A DNA stretch of 64,000 nucleotides. Source: Leptothermofonsia sichuanensis E412 (GTDB lineage Bacteria; Cyanobacteriota; Cyanobacteriia; Leptolyngbyales; Leptolyngbyaceae). This document shows, piece after piece, positions 7,905 through 17,819 of this stretch; position 1 is the stretch's first letter, and each line of letters begins with the position of its first letter. Under the pieces are notes generated by a model that saw only the letters and a program-made list of their open reading frames with translations, did no database searches and was not told where the DNA came from. Where the stretch lies: assembly GCF_019891175.1 (NCBI RefSeq), contig NZ_CP072600.1, positions 496,001-560,000 of the forward strand, in the 5' to 3' direction. Position numbers and translations under genes: made by a program.

Positions 7905-9149
7905 TTACTGGCGACGAAAGGTATTGTGGACCCCAATCCGAAAGGTTTGCATACTCACCCACGCCAGCCCTTCACTGGTACCAACCCATAACTTGCCGCC
8001 TGCGTCCGGGAACAGGGAAACTATTCGACTGGAAGGCAGTTTGGCTTTAATCTCGCCGTCAATTTGACCATTCCGAGGATTGACCCTGAGCAAACCATTG
8101 GAAGTCCCGGTCCAGAGGCGATCGGTTCTGTCAAATCGGAGCGCCGTCACATTCCGCCCCTGCAAGGATGCTACTGTCTGCAAAATCTGCCCTGTTTCAG
8201 CATCCACTTCCACCAGACCTGTGGGGGTGCCTGCCCACAGGGTTGTTTTGAGAATGGGCGGTGGCGGTGGCGGCGGTTTTGCTGGTTTCTGGACGGCGGC
8301 TGGTTTGCGCGCATTCCCCGGTGGGGGCGACTGTGGACGGGGCGCTGGTTGAGCAACCGGGGGGCGCGGTTGAGGAATGGCGATCGTGCGGGAGGTCAGC
8401 GCCTGTACCGAACTGCCCGGAAGGTTAGTGACTTGACGCATAATCAGGGCACTGGCGGTATTGACCTGCACCAGTCCCTCTAAAGTACCAACCCACAGGT
8501 TTCCCTGCCGATCAATACTGAGGGCATTGGCACTGACTCCTGGCAGATTTCTTAAGGTGGTCATAATCAACCCCTGATCTGGACTGATTAATACCAGCCC
8601 GCTATCTGTGCCCACCCAGAGATAGCCCCGTTTATCAATTAACAGCGCCAGCACCCGGTTGGACGGCAGCGCAAAGTTTTGAGCTGTGATCTGCCCCGTG
8701 CGCGGGTCTACCCGCACCAGTCCTTCATAGGTTCCTACCCAGATGCGCCCCACCCGATCCTGCGCCAATGCGCCAATGATAGTGTTGGGCAGACTGACGC
8801 GGGAATAAATGTGCCCGGTTTTGGGGTTGATGCGTGCCAATCCCTGCCAGGAGCCAACCCACAGCCCCCCACGACTATCGGGTTGGAGGGCACTCGTCCG
8901 GTAGTCTACCCCAATGTTGCGTTCTTCTTGCAACTGCCGGCGATCGGGTAAGGGATCCCGACGCGGAGGCGGAGCCGTTGGTGGATAGAGCGGAGGGGAT
9001 TGACTGGGAGTAGTCAGTTGAGCCAGGCTGTTAGCACCTGAGGGGGAAAGCCGGTCAGGTGAAGTTGCAGCCTGAGCAGCCAGTCTCTCCAAACTCAACA
9101 TCAGACATAGGGAACCCATCAGCAATTTAGGGGCGTTGACGCAAGCCAT
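7905..9149 (-). CDS. Exported two-component-regulator-type beta-propeller protein
   Basis: About 414 residues. A signal peptide (MACVNAPKLLMGSLCLMLSL ending near LAAQAA) is followed by a proline-rich linker and then at least seven repeats of the Reg_prop type, seen as LWVGTDSGLVLISP, LWVGTLEGLVQVN, LWAGTPTGLVEVD, LWTGTSNGLLRVN and LWVGTSEGLAWVS. Such repeats form a beta-propeller usually found as the periplasmic sensor of hybrid histidine kinases. Here no kinase domain follows, so it is a free propeller. A proline-rich insertion (about residues 268-300) interrupts the repeats. An ATG three codons upstream (9158) is an alternative start. Confidence 0.85.
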   Translation of the reverse strand: MACVNAPKLLMGSLCLMLSLERLAAQAATSPDRLSPSGANSLAQLTTPSQSPPLYPPTAPPPRRDPLPDRRQLQEERNIGVDYRTSALQPDSRGGLWVGSWQGLARINPKTGHIYSRVSLPNTIIGALAQDRVGRIWVGTYEGLVRVDPRTGQITAQNFALPSNRVLALLIDKRGYLWVGTDSGLVLISPDQGLIMTTLRNLPGVSANALSIDRQGNLWVGTLEGLVQVNTASALIMRQVTNLPGSSVQALTSRTIAIPQPRPPVAQPAPRPQSPPPGNARKPAAVQKPAKPPPPPPPILKTTLWAGTPTGLVEVDAETGQILQTVASLQGRNVTALRFDRTDRLWTGTSNGLLRVNPRNGQIDGEIKAKLPSSRIVSLFPDAGGKLWVGTSEGLAWVSMQTFRIGVHNTFRRQ

Positions 9150-9392
9150 CGTAGCCATCTCCGCATGGTAGTCCGAGCAATTCTGCTAAGGTGATTCCAT
9201 CCTCAGAATCATCTGCTGCGCCCCATCATACTCGCACTTTCAATGGATGCTTCTCCTAAATCCCAGGGAACCCTTGCGGCTGGGTCAGGGGATTGTTGAC
9301 CCAGCGGGTAGTGCAGGCAATTTTCAGTTCTGCGGGGAATGTGTAACAGAATACTTTACAAAATCTTGTTGGAATTTTAGGTTTCTTAGAGA

Positions 9393-9545
9393 TTAAGTGA
9401 AAACACTGGCAAAATCAGGTTTCAAGCCTTTAACTGTAAGTGGATTAGACTTGGGCTGCTGGACAATCAGCGCCTTTTTCCCATGACTTTCCCAGTTGAG
9501 CAGTTTATACTGATCAATTGGGCCTGGCTGATCAACCTGAGCCAT
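9393..9545 (-). CDS. Possible small protein (50 residues), unknown
   Basis: The tail (DQYKLLNWESHGKKALIVQQ onward to KPDFASVFT) has the composition of a real protein and lies outside the neighbouring repeat. An ATG at 9545 gives MAQVDQPGPIDQYKLLNW. There is no strong ribosome site. It could be a small conserved protein or the relic of a larger gene; no family is recognised. Confidence 0.3.
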   Translation of the reverse strand: MAQVDQPGPIDQYKLLNWESHGKKALIVQQPKSNPLTVKGLKPDFASVFT

Positions 9546-9614
9546 CAGGCTTGACTTACAGCGATTGTCAATTGGCTTTGCCATACCCGTTAGCCGATAC
9601 CCAATTCCCCAGGT

Positions 9615-9697
9615 TGGGCGTTGCTGAATCTGGGGATAGAAAGGGTGCTGGATGCATGAAACTTCGTTCCAAGTCATCCTGCTTTCCAGCAACGCCA
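9615..9697. repeat. TTGCTGAAT palindromic repeat, copy 4
   Basis: Starts GGGCGTTGCTGAATCTGGGG and ends CTTTCCAGCAACGCC, with GAAACTTCGTTCCAAGTCAT between. It sits 64 bases before the ahcY start codon. Confidence 0.7.
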
Positions 9698-9748
9698 TTC
9701 CCCAAGCTATGGTTGACCTTTACTTTTCATCCGTTTCACACTTTTTGA

Positions 9749-11047
<1,299 letters not shown>

Positions 11048-11052
11048 TTTCT

Positions 11053-11316
11053 CTGGTGCAGGTTACCGAAAATAACCCGCCAGTTTCAGGTTGAACCACA
11101 AAGACACAAAGCAGACTAAAAGCCTATCCGAAAAGTCCTAATGGACAAAACTCAACTCCAGACTGAGGAAGTTTTCGGATAGGCTTTAAAAACCTATCCG
11201 AAAAGCCCCAATGGACAAAGCTCAAACCTAGACTGAGTAAGTTTTCGGATAGGCTTTAAGAAACGTTGTGTCCCTTCATACCCTTGTGGTGAAAAACTTC
11301 TGCCGCAATGCACTAG
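11053..11316. repeat. MITE-like element, copy 1 (ends CTGGTGCA...TGCACTAG)
   Basis: The outer element matches 32412-32605 along its length: ends CTGGTGCA and TGCACTAG are inverted, next come GAACCACAAAGACACAAAG and the inverted TTGTGTCCCTTC...CCTTGTGGTG. Its centre carries two tandem 71-base copies of the AAGCCTATCCGAAAA hairpin unit (11118-11188 and 11187-11259), whereas the second copy of the element carries one. Confidence 0.8.
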
Positions 11317-11320
11317 TTGC

Positions 11321-11401
11321 GGTGTTGTTGAAAAGCTGGATGAATTGAAACGAAGTTTCAATTCATCCAGCACCTTTTTTATCCCCAGATTCAGCAATGC
11401 C
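11321..11401. repeat. TTGCTGAAT palindromic repeat, copy 5 (inverted)
   Basis: The centre GATGAATTGAAACGAAGTTT is a near-perfect hairpin with TTCAATTCATC, and the right end CCCCAGATTCAGCAATGCC is the inverse of the left end of other copies. Confidence 0.7.
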
Positions 11402-11575
11402 TTGTGTTTATACAGGCAACCTGGGCTGGAACCGTCCCTGTAGAATAGGATGTGATTTCGGGACAGGTAAACTATTAGTCTGCCAGGCAGATTTTGAAGG
11501 GTTCAACCCCCTCAAAACCCTATAAATTGGGTTTTCTGGGTTTAGATAGCGAGGCAAAGTTCCCTGGGTGAAACT

Positions 11576-12637
11576 ATGACATTGCTACTGGCTGGCGATA
11601 TTGGCGGCACTAAGACAATCCTGAACCTGGTAGAAGCTACAACCAGCGGGAACAAGGCAGGAACAGCCCTCAAGCCTCTGTACGAGTCTCGCTATAGCAG
11701 TGCCGATTTTCCTGATCTGGTGCCCATGGTGCGGAAGTTTCTGGCGGAAGCTGCTCCGCAGTTGGGCACCACTCCGTTACCTGCAAAAGCGTGTTTTGCG
11801 ATCGCGGGTCCCGTGGTCGATGGGGCTTCCAAACTGACGAACCTGAGCTGGTCCCTGGAGACCCATCGCCTCAGTCAAGCTCTGGAAATTCCTCAGGTTT
11901 CTCTGATCAATGACTTTGCAGCCGTAGGTTACGGGGTTTTGGGGCTGGAAAATGCCGATCTACATACGCTTCAATCTGGAACCCCTCATACCGATGCCCC
12001 GATTGCCATCATTGGGGCAGGAACAGGGCTGGGAGAAGGATTTATCATTCATCAAGCAGGAACCTACCGGGTCTATGGGTCTGAAGGTGGACATGCCGAC
12101 TTTGCCCCCCGCACCCCACTGGAATTTCAGCTCTTGCGCTATTTAATTGAACGTCATGGACTGGAACGAGTTTCAACGGAGCGGGTGGTGTCGGGACAGG
12201 GCATTGTTTCGATTTATCAGTTCTTGCGCGATCGCGGCATCGCTCAGGAATCCCCAGAAATTGCCCATGCAATCCAAATCTGGCAGCAGGAAATGGGTAA
12301 GAGCGAAAAAACAGTCGATCCAGGAGCGGTTATTGGCAAAGCGGCACTCGACAGGCGGGATCCATTGTCAGAGCAGACTTTGCAGATGTTTGTCGAACTC
12401 TACGGAGCTGAAGCAGGCAACCTGGCACTGAAACTCCTGCCCTATGGCGGCATGTATGTGGCTGGCGGCATTGCCCCCAAAATCCTGCCCCTGTTAACCG
12501 ATGGGCGGTTTCTCAGCGCGTTTGGGAGCAAGGGACGCATGAGTCCTTTGCTGGAGAGGGTTCCACTCCATATCGTGCTGAACCCCAAAGTTGGATTGAT
12601 TGGAGCTGCACTGTGCGCCGCCAGACTGGCGGGGTAG
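11576..12637 (+). CDS. glk: Glucokinase
   Basis: Phosphorylates glucose to glucose 6-phosphate with ATP. The 353-residue product has the phosphate-binding LLAGDIGGTKTILNLVE at the N-terminus, LINDFAAVGYGVLGL with the catalytic Asp, IGAGTGLGEGF, the glucose-binding EGGHADFAPR and YVAGGIAPKILPLL near the C-terminus, all of the bacterial glucokinase (Glk) family rather than ROK kinases. The start ATG at 11576 follows a weak GGGTG. It ends 19 bases before a convergent hypothetical gene. Confidence 0.95.
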   Translation: MTLLLAGDIGGTKTILNLVEATTSGNKAGTALKPLYESRYSSADFPDLVPMVRKFLAEAAPQLGTTPLPAKACFAIAGPVVDGASKLTNLSWSLETHRLSQALEIPQVSLINDFAAVGYGVLGLENADLHTLQSGTPHTDAPIAIIGAGTGLGEGFIIHQAGTYRVYGSEGGHADFAPRTPLEFQLLRYLIERHGLERVSTERVVSGQGIVSIYQFLRDRGIAQESPEIAHAIQIWQQEMGKSEKTVDPGAVIGKAALDRRDPLSEQTLQMFVELYGAEAGNLALKLLPYGGMYVAGGIAPKILPLLTDGRFLSAFGSKGRMSPLLERVPLHIVLNPKVGLIGAALCAARLAG

Positions 12638-12656
12638 ACTAGGACGAAGTAGTTAG

Positions 12657-12998
12657 TTAGCCTTGCCACCTGCCGATAAAAATGCTTTTGACGGCGGTGG
12701 TAATTCGGGTCAGGTCTTCATCCAGCAGAGGGGGCCACGCCACGCCAGTCTTACGTCCACGCTCAAATTGTTGGCGGCTCTCGCTGGATAAGAGGTAAAG
12801 GGCGGCGGCAAGCTCCCGATCAAGGGAACTGGCATCGTGCAATGCTTCAAACACCACTTTTAATGCCAGCAGAATGGAAGTAACCTGACCAGGGACAGGA
12901 GGATGTCCCTGTTTCAAGCGGGTCAGCAGCCCATCCTCATCGGCTGCGGTTGCCATTCCCTGAACGATCAAAAGTTGACGGGCAGTCTCGTAATCCAC
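12657..12998 (-). CDS. Conserved cyanobacterial hypothetical protein (113 residues)
   Basis: A small soluble, mostly helical protein beginning MDYETARQLLIVQGM, with a conserved-looking GHPPVPGQVTSILLALKVVF segment in the middle and a C-terminal LDEDLTRITTAVKSIFIGRW. No catalytic motif is visible. Similar proteins in cyanobacteria have, to my memory, been labelled dethiobiotin synthetase, but it lacks the P-loop and length (about 220 residues) of BioD, so that name should not be used. Convergent with glk. Confidence 0.75.
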   Translation of the reverse strand: MDYETARQLLIVQGMATAADEDGLLTRLKQGHPPVPGQVTSILLALKVVFEALHDASSLDRELAAALYLLSSESRQQFERGRKTGVAWPPLLDEDLTRITTAVKSIFIGRWQG

Positions 12999-13168
12999 AG
13001 GCTGACTCTCTGATTCGAGTTTGACGAGTCCTAATGGTAATCGCTAATGAGTTGTTGGGAGCAACCCTACTCAAAAAAAGAGGCAGAGCCTCTCAGAGAA
13101 CGTTTCCAGGCAACAAGACTTCCACCAGGGACATTCAACTTGACACTCAACCTGACATTCAACTTCAA

Positions 13169-13615
13169 TTAACCAATTTCAGCCAAGATGTCAGCCGCGT
13201 GGGTGTCTGCCTTGACGGTGGTGTAAACCTGGCTGATCTTTCCATTGCCATCAATGACGTAGGTTATTCGCCTGGCGTAACGCATACCGTTCATTTCGCC
13301 TTCTACGTCGTAAGCTTTGGTGATAGCACCGTCCACATCTGCCAGAAGCGGGAATGGGAGGCTGAACTTTTGAGTGAAGGCCTGGTGCGACGCTTCATCA
13401 TCCATGCTGACGCCAAGGACAGTGATGCCTTTGCTCAGATACTCAGTGTAATTATCCCGGAAGTTACAGGCTTCTTTTGTACAGCCGGGGGTGTCGTCTT
13501 TGGGATAGAAGTAGAGCACGACGGTCTTGCCCGCGAAGTCAGACAGCGAAACGGTATTACCATTCGTGTCTTTGACTGTAAAGTTTGGAGCAGTGTCGCC
13601 AACTGATAGAGGCAT
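13169..13615 (-). CDS. prxQ: Thioredoxin-dependent peroxiredoxin Q (BCP)
   Basis: Reduces hydrogen peroxide and alkyl hydroperoxides using thioredoxin. The 148-residue protein has the PrxQ pattern: APNFTVKDTNGNTVSLSDFA, then YFYPKDDTPGCTKEACNFRD with peroxidatic Cys45 and resolving Cys50 five residues apart, and a conserved GEMNGMRYARRITYVID block. No signal peptide is present. The two-Cys spacing places it in the atypical PrxQ/BCP group common in cyanobacteria. Confidence 0.95.
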   Translation of the reverse strand: MPLSVGDTAPNFTVKDTNGNTVSLSDFAGKTVVLYFYPKDDTPGCTKEACNFRDNYTEYLSKGITVLGVSMDDEASHQAFTQKFSLPFPLLADVDGAITKAYDVEGEMNGMRYARRITYVIDGNGKISQVYTTVKADTHAADILAEIG

Positions 13616-13939
13616 AGATTTGATTCCCTTCCGATGCTGAGAACACTACGAATTTTAATATTGATTGCGATCGCCTGGCGACCTTAAATGGCTGATCCCC
13701 TGACGCCATAAGGTTTACAGGAATTTATCCCGACAAATCTCTGCTTCAGGGTGATGTACAATCCTCACCGAAATTCCGTATCATAAGCTACAGAAACAAA
13801 CTTTACTGCATCCTGGTTTGCTGGCGTAGTCCTTCTGATTTCAGAACACCCGGCAACGCATTGCTCTCCGCCTGGAGATGGTTGAGCAAAAGTGCTTGAC
13901 GAATGTTTCAGGTTGCAGCAACCGTGGACAAAATCAGCA
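13616..13939. other. Intergenic region between prxQ and a small gene
   Basis: About 320 bases separating two divergent genes, with one HIP1 site (GCGATCGC near 13668). Probably holds promoters for both; nothing else is recognised. Confidence 0.4.
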
Positions 13940-14230
13940 ATGAACCTTGAAACTGAATTTCGGATTCGTCAACAATTAGCAAGCCTGGAGCAGGAACTGG
14001 CTCATACTCAAACCGAATGGAGTCGCTCCCATTGCCTGACCTTTGAATCAGAGTTTGCTCCGTCTACCTGGGTCCAGTTGCGGCAGCGCCCAGATCCCCT
14101 GAGTGCCGACGAGGCACTGCTTTTGTGCCAGTATTCGGCGGAGGGCTGGGTTGCCTGGGTGCCAGGCTATGGTGAAATTTTATTAAGCCAGAGGGATTTC
14201 CAGGCACAACCACCATCGGATTTTGGATAA
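13940..14230 (+). CDS. Hypothetical protein (96 residues)
   Basis: Begins MNLETEFRIRQQLASLEQEL, a helical amphipathic segment, then QTEWSRSHCLTFESEFAPST and a compact Trp-rich C-terminus (EGWVAWVPGYGEILLSQRDF). No known domain recognised. An open frame extends upstream to 13892, but the first 16 residues look like chance sequence; the ATG at 13940 gives a more natural N-terminus. Stands alone. Confidence 0.6.
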   Translation: MNLETEFRIRQQLASLEQELAHTQTEWSRSHCLTFESEFAPSTWVQLRQRPDPLSADEALLLCQYSAEGWVAWVPGYGEILLSQRDFQAQPPSDFG

Positions 14231-14408
14231 AGAGCCGGAACTCTGGTGGAATCCTGTCAGACCGCACCTTTTACGCTCACCAATCGCTGGGCGCTATGGC
14301 AGCAGCCATCCAGGTCAGGACAGATTCGCGATTGCAAACCCAGGTTATGCGATCCTTTTGACCCTGTCCCCTGTCCCCTGCTGTATATCATCAGCATCAT
14401 TCATGGGG

Positions 14409-14489
14409 GGCATTGCTGAATCTGGGTATGAATTAGAGCGTGTATGAATTGAAACTTCGTTCCAATTCATACTGCTATTCAGCAGCGCC
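14409..14489. repeat. TTGCTGAAT palindromic repeat, copy 6 (best-conserved)
   Basis: Left end GGCATTGCTGAATCTGGGTA, centre GAATTGAAACTTCGTTCCAA, right end CTGCTATTCAGCAGCGCC. This copy is the clearest example of the family and lies 15 bases past the stop of the Nudix gene at 14504, so its hairpin may also work as a terminator. Confidence 0.75.
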
Positions 14490-14503
14490 TTCATGGGGTG
14501 GCT

Positions 14504-14947
14504 TCAAGCCAGGGAATGGCTAGTCAGGTAGTGATGGACATCGATCAGAACTTGCCTGCTGCCTGTGAATGACATCAGGGCGATCGCCTGCTTAAATTCC
14601 ACCCAGGCATAGGCGCGGATCTCCTCCTGCTGGCATTTCACAGTCGTAGATTGCACCAGAGCCGGAAAGTAAATCACCGTTTTGCGGAATTTTTTACCCC
14701 GACGGTTAAAAAAATATTGCTCAGTAAATGTCACCTCAGGCAAGACAGAATAACTGGCAATTCCGGTTTCTTCGACAAATTCCCGGCAGGCGGCCTCTAA
14801 AGCAGACTCGCCTGGATCCGCATGTCCTTTGGGAAATCCCCAATGCCCCGCATGGTGCTGAATCAACAAAAACTGATAACCATTCTGTTCGCGCAGAATT
14901 GGAACAATGCCAAATGCCTCATCTTGGGAAAATTTTGAACCAGCCAT
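14504..14947 (-). CDS. Nudix hydrolase, diadenosine-tetraphosphatase-like
   Basis: A 147-residue protein. The Nudix box (GHADPGESALEAACREFVEE then TGI, about residues 41-63) is preceded by WGFPKG, the sequence typical of bis(5'-nucleosyl)-tetraphosphatases and Ap4A-type hydrolases. The N-terminus AFGIVPILREQNGYQFLLIQHHAGHWGF (read in parts) agrees. It probably degrades dinucleoside polyphosphates or other stress nucleotides; substrate not proven. Convergent with the hypothetical gene at 13940. Confidence 0.88.
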   Translation of the reverse strand: MAGSKFSQDEAFGIVPILREQNGYQFLLIQHHAGHWGFPKGHADPGESALEAACREFVEETGIASYSVLPEVTFTEQYFFNRRGKKFRKTVIYFPALVQSTTVKCQQEEIRAYAWVEFKQAIALMSFTGSRQVLIDVHHYLTSHSLA

Positions 14948-14982
14948 GATTGGTCTTCTGTGCCTGTCATCCTATCCTTATA

Positions 14983-15020
14983 TAGCAGTCCTGAATCGAC
15001 GTGACATTGAAAAGGTTCTA
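14983..15020. repeat. Short remnant of the TAGCAGTCCTG element
   Basis: Reads TA then TAGCAGTCCTGAATCGACGT at the left and AAAAGGTTCTA then TA at the right. The left end equals that of the 89-base elements at 21293 and 31255; the interior is deleted or diverged. Confidence 0.5.
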
Positions 15021-15170
15021 TAACACGGATGTAGCTGCTTATCCCTGTGTTCATAATTGAGAATGTAATAACCTGTAAAACTCACCACACAGAACTGAAG
15101 GACACAAAGCAGGCTCCTGGTGTCCTGGAGGTTCTGTTCCAGGACTACATCTTAATGAATTCACATCCCC

Positions 15171-16382
15171 TTATTCAGGATTGGATACCAGAACATTCGA
15201 TGAATAGAAGATACCGGCTTGCTTGAAGCGACTGAGTGCCTCTCCCAGGCGATCGCAATCCGCAATCAGGCTAATTCGCACATACCCTTCTCCCCCCGTC
15301 CCAAAGGCATTACCAGGGGTCAGGACAACGCCGGTCTGTTGCAACACGGAGAGGGCAAAGTCTGTGGAGCCAATTCCTGGCGGGCAGGGCACCCAGAGGT
15401 ACATGGTCGCTCTGGTCCTGGGAATTTCCCAGCCCAACTCGGCTAACCCGGCAATTAAGAAATCGCGCCGGGTGCGATAGCGTGCCTGCACTTCATGGAG
15501 ATATACATCGGGTAGTTGCAGAGCAGTTTCCGCAGCCGTTTGCAATACCTTGAAAATACCATAGTCCAGGTTAGTTTTCAGTGTTCGCAGCCCCTGGATA
15601 ATATGGCGGTTGCCAACCACAAAACCCACTCGCCAGCCTGCCATGTTATAGGTCTTTGACAGGGTGTGAAACTCGACCCCAATCTCCTTGCCTCCTGGAA
15701 TTTCCAGCAGGCTAGTCGGCTGGTAACCATCAAAGGCCAGTTCTGCATAGCAGAGATCATGCACCAGCAGAATTTCGTAGCGATGAGCGAAAGCAACAAT
15801 TTCTTCAAAAAATTCCCGGGGTGCCGTTGCGGCTGTGGGATTACTGGGGTAGTTGAAGTAGAGAATTTTTGCCTGTTCTGCTACGGAGTCAGGAATTGCT
15901 GCCAGGTCAATCAGCCAGTCATTTTCAGGCTTAAGAATGAGGCTGTGAATCTGCCCTCCAGCAATCAGGGGACCCCGGAAATGGGCCGGATAGGCAGGAC
16001 TGGGAACCAGCACCAGATCACCAGGATTGACATAAGCCAGGGCCAGATGGGTCAGTCCTTCCTTTGACCCCAGTAACGGAAGAGCCTCTCCCTCCGGGTC
16101 CAGCTCAACACTATAGCGCCGGTTGTACCACTGGGTAATGGTATGCCGGAAGCTAGCTGTGCCTTCAAAGGGGGGATAGCCATGATTGGCTGGATCCTGA
16201 ACTGCCGCGATCGCCGCTTCCACAACTGGCTGAGGGGTGGCACCATCCGGGTTGCCCATGCCCAGATCGATCAAATCTAATCCCTGTTCCCGGGCACGCA
16301 GTTTCAACTCATCTAACCGGGCAAAGACATAGGGGGGTAAGGAACGCACGCGATCGGCAGGGCTGATCCAGTCCAGGCTCAT
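15171..16382 (-). CDS. PLP-dependent aminotransferase (LL-diaminopimelate/aspartate type)
   Basis: Class I/II aminotransferase of 403 residues. It begins with SLPPYVFARLDELK, has DLGMGNPDGATP for substrate binding, LYFNYPSNPTAATAP, DLCYAELAFDGY, and the PLP lysine in SKTYNMAGWRVGF, then an Arg near the C-terminus in EGYVRISLIAD for carboxylate binding. The motifs match the group annotated in cyanobacteria as LL-diaminopimelate or aspartate/alanine aminotransferase; which substrate is used cannot be decided. Its start overlaps the stop of the upstream dehydrogenase gene by 4 bases (ATGA), so the two are translationally coupled. Confidence 0.9.
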   Translation of the reverse strand: MSLDWISPADRVRSLPPYVFARLDELKLRAREQGLDLIDLGMGNPDGATPQPVVEAAIAAVQDPANHGYPPFEGTASFRHTITQWYNRRYSVELDPEGEALPLLGSKEGLTHLALAYVNPGDLVLVPSPAYPAHFRGPLIAGGQIHSLILKPENDWLIDLAAIPDSVAEQAKILYFNYPSNPTAATAPREFFEEIVAFAHRYEILLVHDLCYAELAFDGYQPTSLLEIPGGKEIGVEFHTLSKTYNMAGWRVGFVVGNRHIIQGLRTLKTNLDYGIFKVLQTAAETALQLPDVYLHEVQARYRTRRDFLIAGLAELGWEIPRTRATMYLWVPCPPGIGSTDFALSVLQQTGVVLTPGNAFGTGGEGYVRISLIADCDRLGEALSRFKQAGIFYSSNVLVSNPE

Positions 16383-17611
16383 TCTGTAACCTCACGATTG
16401 AAGGAGTGATAGGGTTTAGGTGCTGGGTCTTGAGTGGTTGATGCATCTGGCGTAAAACGCCCATCCTCAAACTCAGAACCCATTCCTGTAAACTCAAACC
16501 CCTTATCGTTGACTGGAGCTGTTGTAGACACCATGGCAGCCATCAATTGGGATGATTCCACCTTAAAGGGCAGGCGGTGAATATCAGAATTGGGCTGGCA
16601 GGCAATTTCAGCGGCTTGTTGTAAAGCCGATAAGGAAGTTTCTCCCAATCCCAGATCCCCCAGGGTTTGGGGCAATCCAATCTCGGTGTAAAACTTTAAT
16701 AACTGCTGACGGGCAGTCGCAGCAAGTTGATTGCCCGCCACAATCTCTTCTAACCGCAACTGTACCAGAATGCCGAAGGCCACCTTTTCGCCATGTAACC
16801 GATCATGGCAGGCAGGCAAGTGGGTTAAGCCATTGTGTACGGCATGGGCAGCAACCGTGCGACACTGAGCACCGCCAATTCCTCCAATCATCCCTGCCAT
16901 CAAGACAGTGGCATCCACAACCTCTTGCCAGTCAACTCCACCCGGTTCCTGAAGTGCAGCCAATGATTTTTGAAATAGAATGTCACGCAATACCCTGGCT
17001 TGCTGAACCGCTGCAATCACCAATGTCTGCTGAGAATGGCCACTACTCACCGAGGCTTCGTACCACTTGGCGATCGCATCCCCAATTCCAGCTACCAGCG
17101 TGCGACGGGGAGCCGTCTGCACCAGGTCATAGTCCAACACCAGCAGATCGGGACAGCGGGCCAGCGCCATATCATAGAGAAAGGCTCCCTGCTCAGTATA
17201 AACGTTAGAAAGCGCCGTCCAGGCAGCGCAGGTCGCCGCTGCGGTGGGAATGGTGATGACGGGTAACTGGCTTTGAAACGCAACTAACTTCGCAATGTCC
17301 ATTGCCTTCCCCCCCCCGACCCCAATGACCAGGTCTGCTGTATGTTCTGCCACCGCGTTCTGAAGCACTGTCAGACTGGCTTCACTGCAATCAGGACTGT
17401 AGGAAGCCCAGCGAACTGAGAGTGACTGCCGCTTCAGAACTGGCTGGAGTTTTGGTTTGACCAATGCCACAGTCTGATCCCCACCAATCACTAAAGGGCG
17501 GCGACCCAGATGGGCGATCGCCCCTCCCACCTGAGCTAATACACCTCTCCCACGAACGACCTGGGCAGGTGCAACTGCAAGAAAAGGAAGGGAAGTGACT
17601 GGAATCGGCAT
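16379..17611 (-). CDS. Iron-containing alcohol/glycerol dehydrogenase family protein
   Basis: A 410-residue oxidoreductase of the metal-dependent (group III) family. It shows GVGGGKAMDIAKLVA for NAD(P) binding, PTAAATCAAWTALSNVY, and the metal ligands in GIGDAIAKWYEA (Asp), AVHNGLTHL (His) and LHGEKVAFG (His). The layout resembles glycerol and glycerol-1-phosphate dehydrogenases more than long-chain alcohol dehydrogenases. The C-terminal 40 residues (from NDKGFEF on) are polar and may be disordered. It forms a coupled pair with the aminotransferase, suggesting one pathway, whose substrate is unknown. Confidence 0.88.
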   Translation of the reverse strand: MPIPVTSLPFLAVAPAQVVRGRGVLAQVGGAIAHLGRRPLVIGGDQTVALVKPKLQPVLKRQSLSVRWASYSPDCSEASLTVLQNAVAEHTADLVIGVGGGKAMDIAKLVAFQSQLPVITIPTAAATCAAWTALSNVYTEQGAFLYDMALARCPDLLVLDYDLVQTAPRRTLVAGIGDAIAKWYEASVSSGHSQQTLVIAAVQQARVLRDILFQKSLAALQEPGGVDWQEVVDATVLMAGMIGGIGGAQCRTVAAHAVHNGLTHLPACHDRLHGEKVAFGILVQLRLEEIVAGNQLAATARQQLLKFYTEIGLPQTLGDLGLGETSLSALQQAAEIACQPNSDIHRLPFKVESSQLMAAMVSTTAPVNDKGFEFTGMGSEFEDGRFTPDASTTQDPAPKPYHSFNREVTE

Positions 17612-17639
17612 AGGAATGGGAAAGGTCCAGAAGGTAGAA

Positions 17640-17710
17640 GAGGAGTGAGGAGGGAAGGGTGAGGAGTGAGGAGTGAGGAATGAGAAGTGAGGAATGAGAA
17701 GTGAGGAATG
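17640..17710. repeat. Heptamer-like tandem repeat (GTGAGGA units)
   Basis: Runs of GTGAGGAGTGAGGAGTGAGG and close variants (GTGAGGAATGAGAA). Short tandem repeats of this kind are common between cyanobacterial genes. Here it separates the dehydrogenase gene from ycf51. Confidence 0.7.
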
Positions 17711-17819
17711 TTCGCTTTCAGCGTTCCCGCAGGGTGAGAGATCTTAGTTTTAAGATTGATACTCGAATGACTAAAAGCGAATTGATCACAACGGCTTGCC
17801 GGGCAACGGGTGCTTAACC

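Larger units (their letters stand above)
11048..11575. other. Intergenic region packed with mobile repeats
   Basis: Holds the large MITE-like element (11053-11316) immediately followed by a TTGCTGAAT repeat (11321-11401). The remaining 11402-11575 precedes glucokinase and should contain its promoter. Confidence 0.6.

Noticed and set aside
12657-12998. Dethiobiotin synthetase
   Set aside because: The protein is half the length of BioD and has no P-loop, so the name is not justified.
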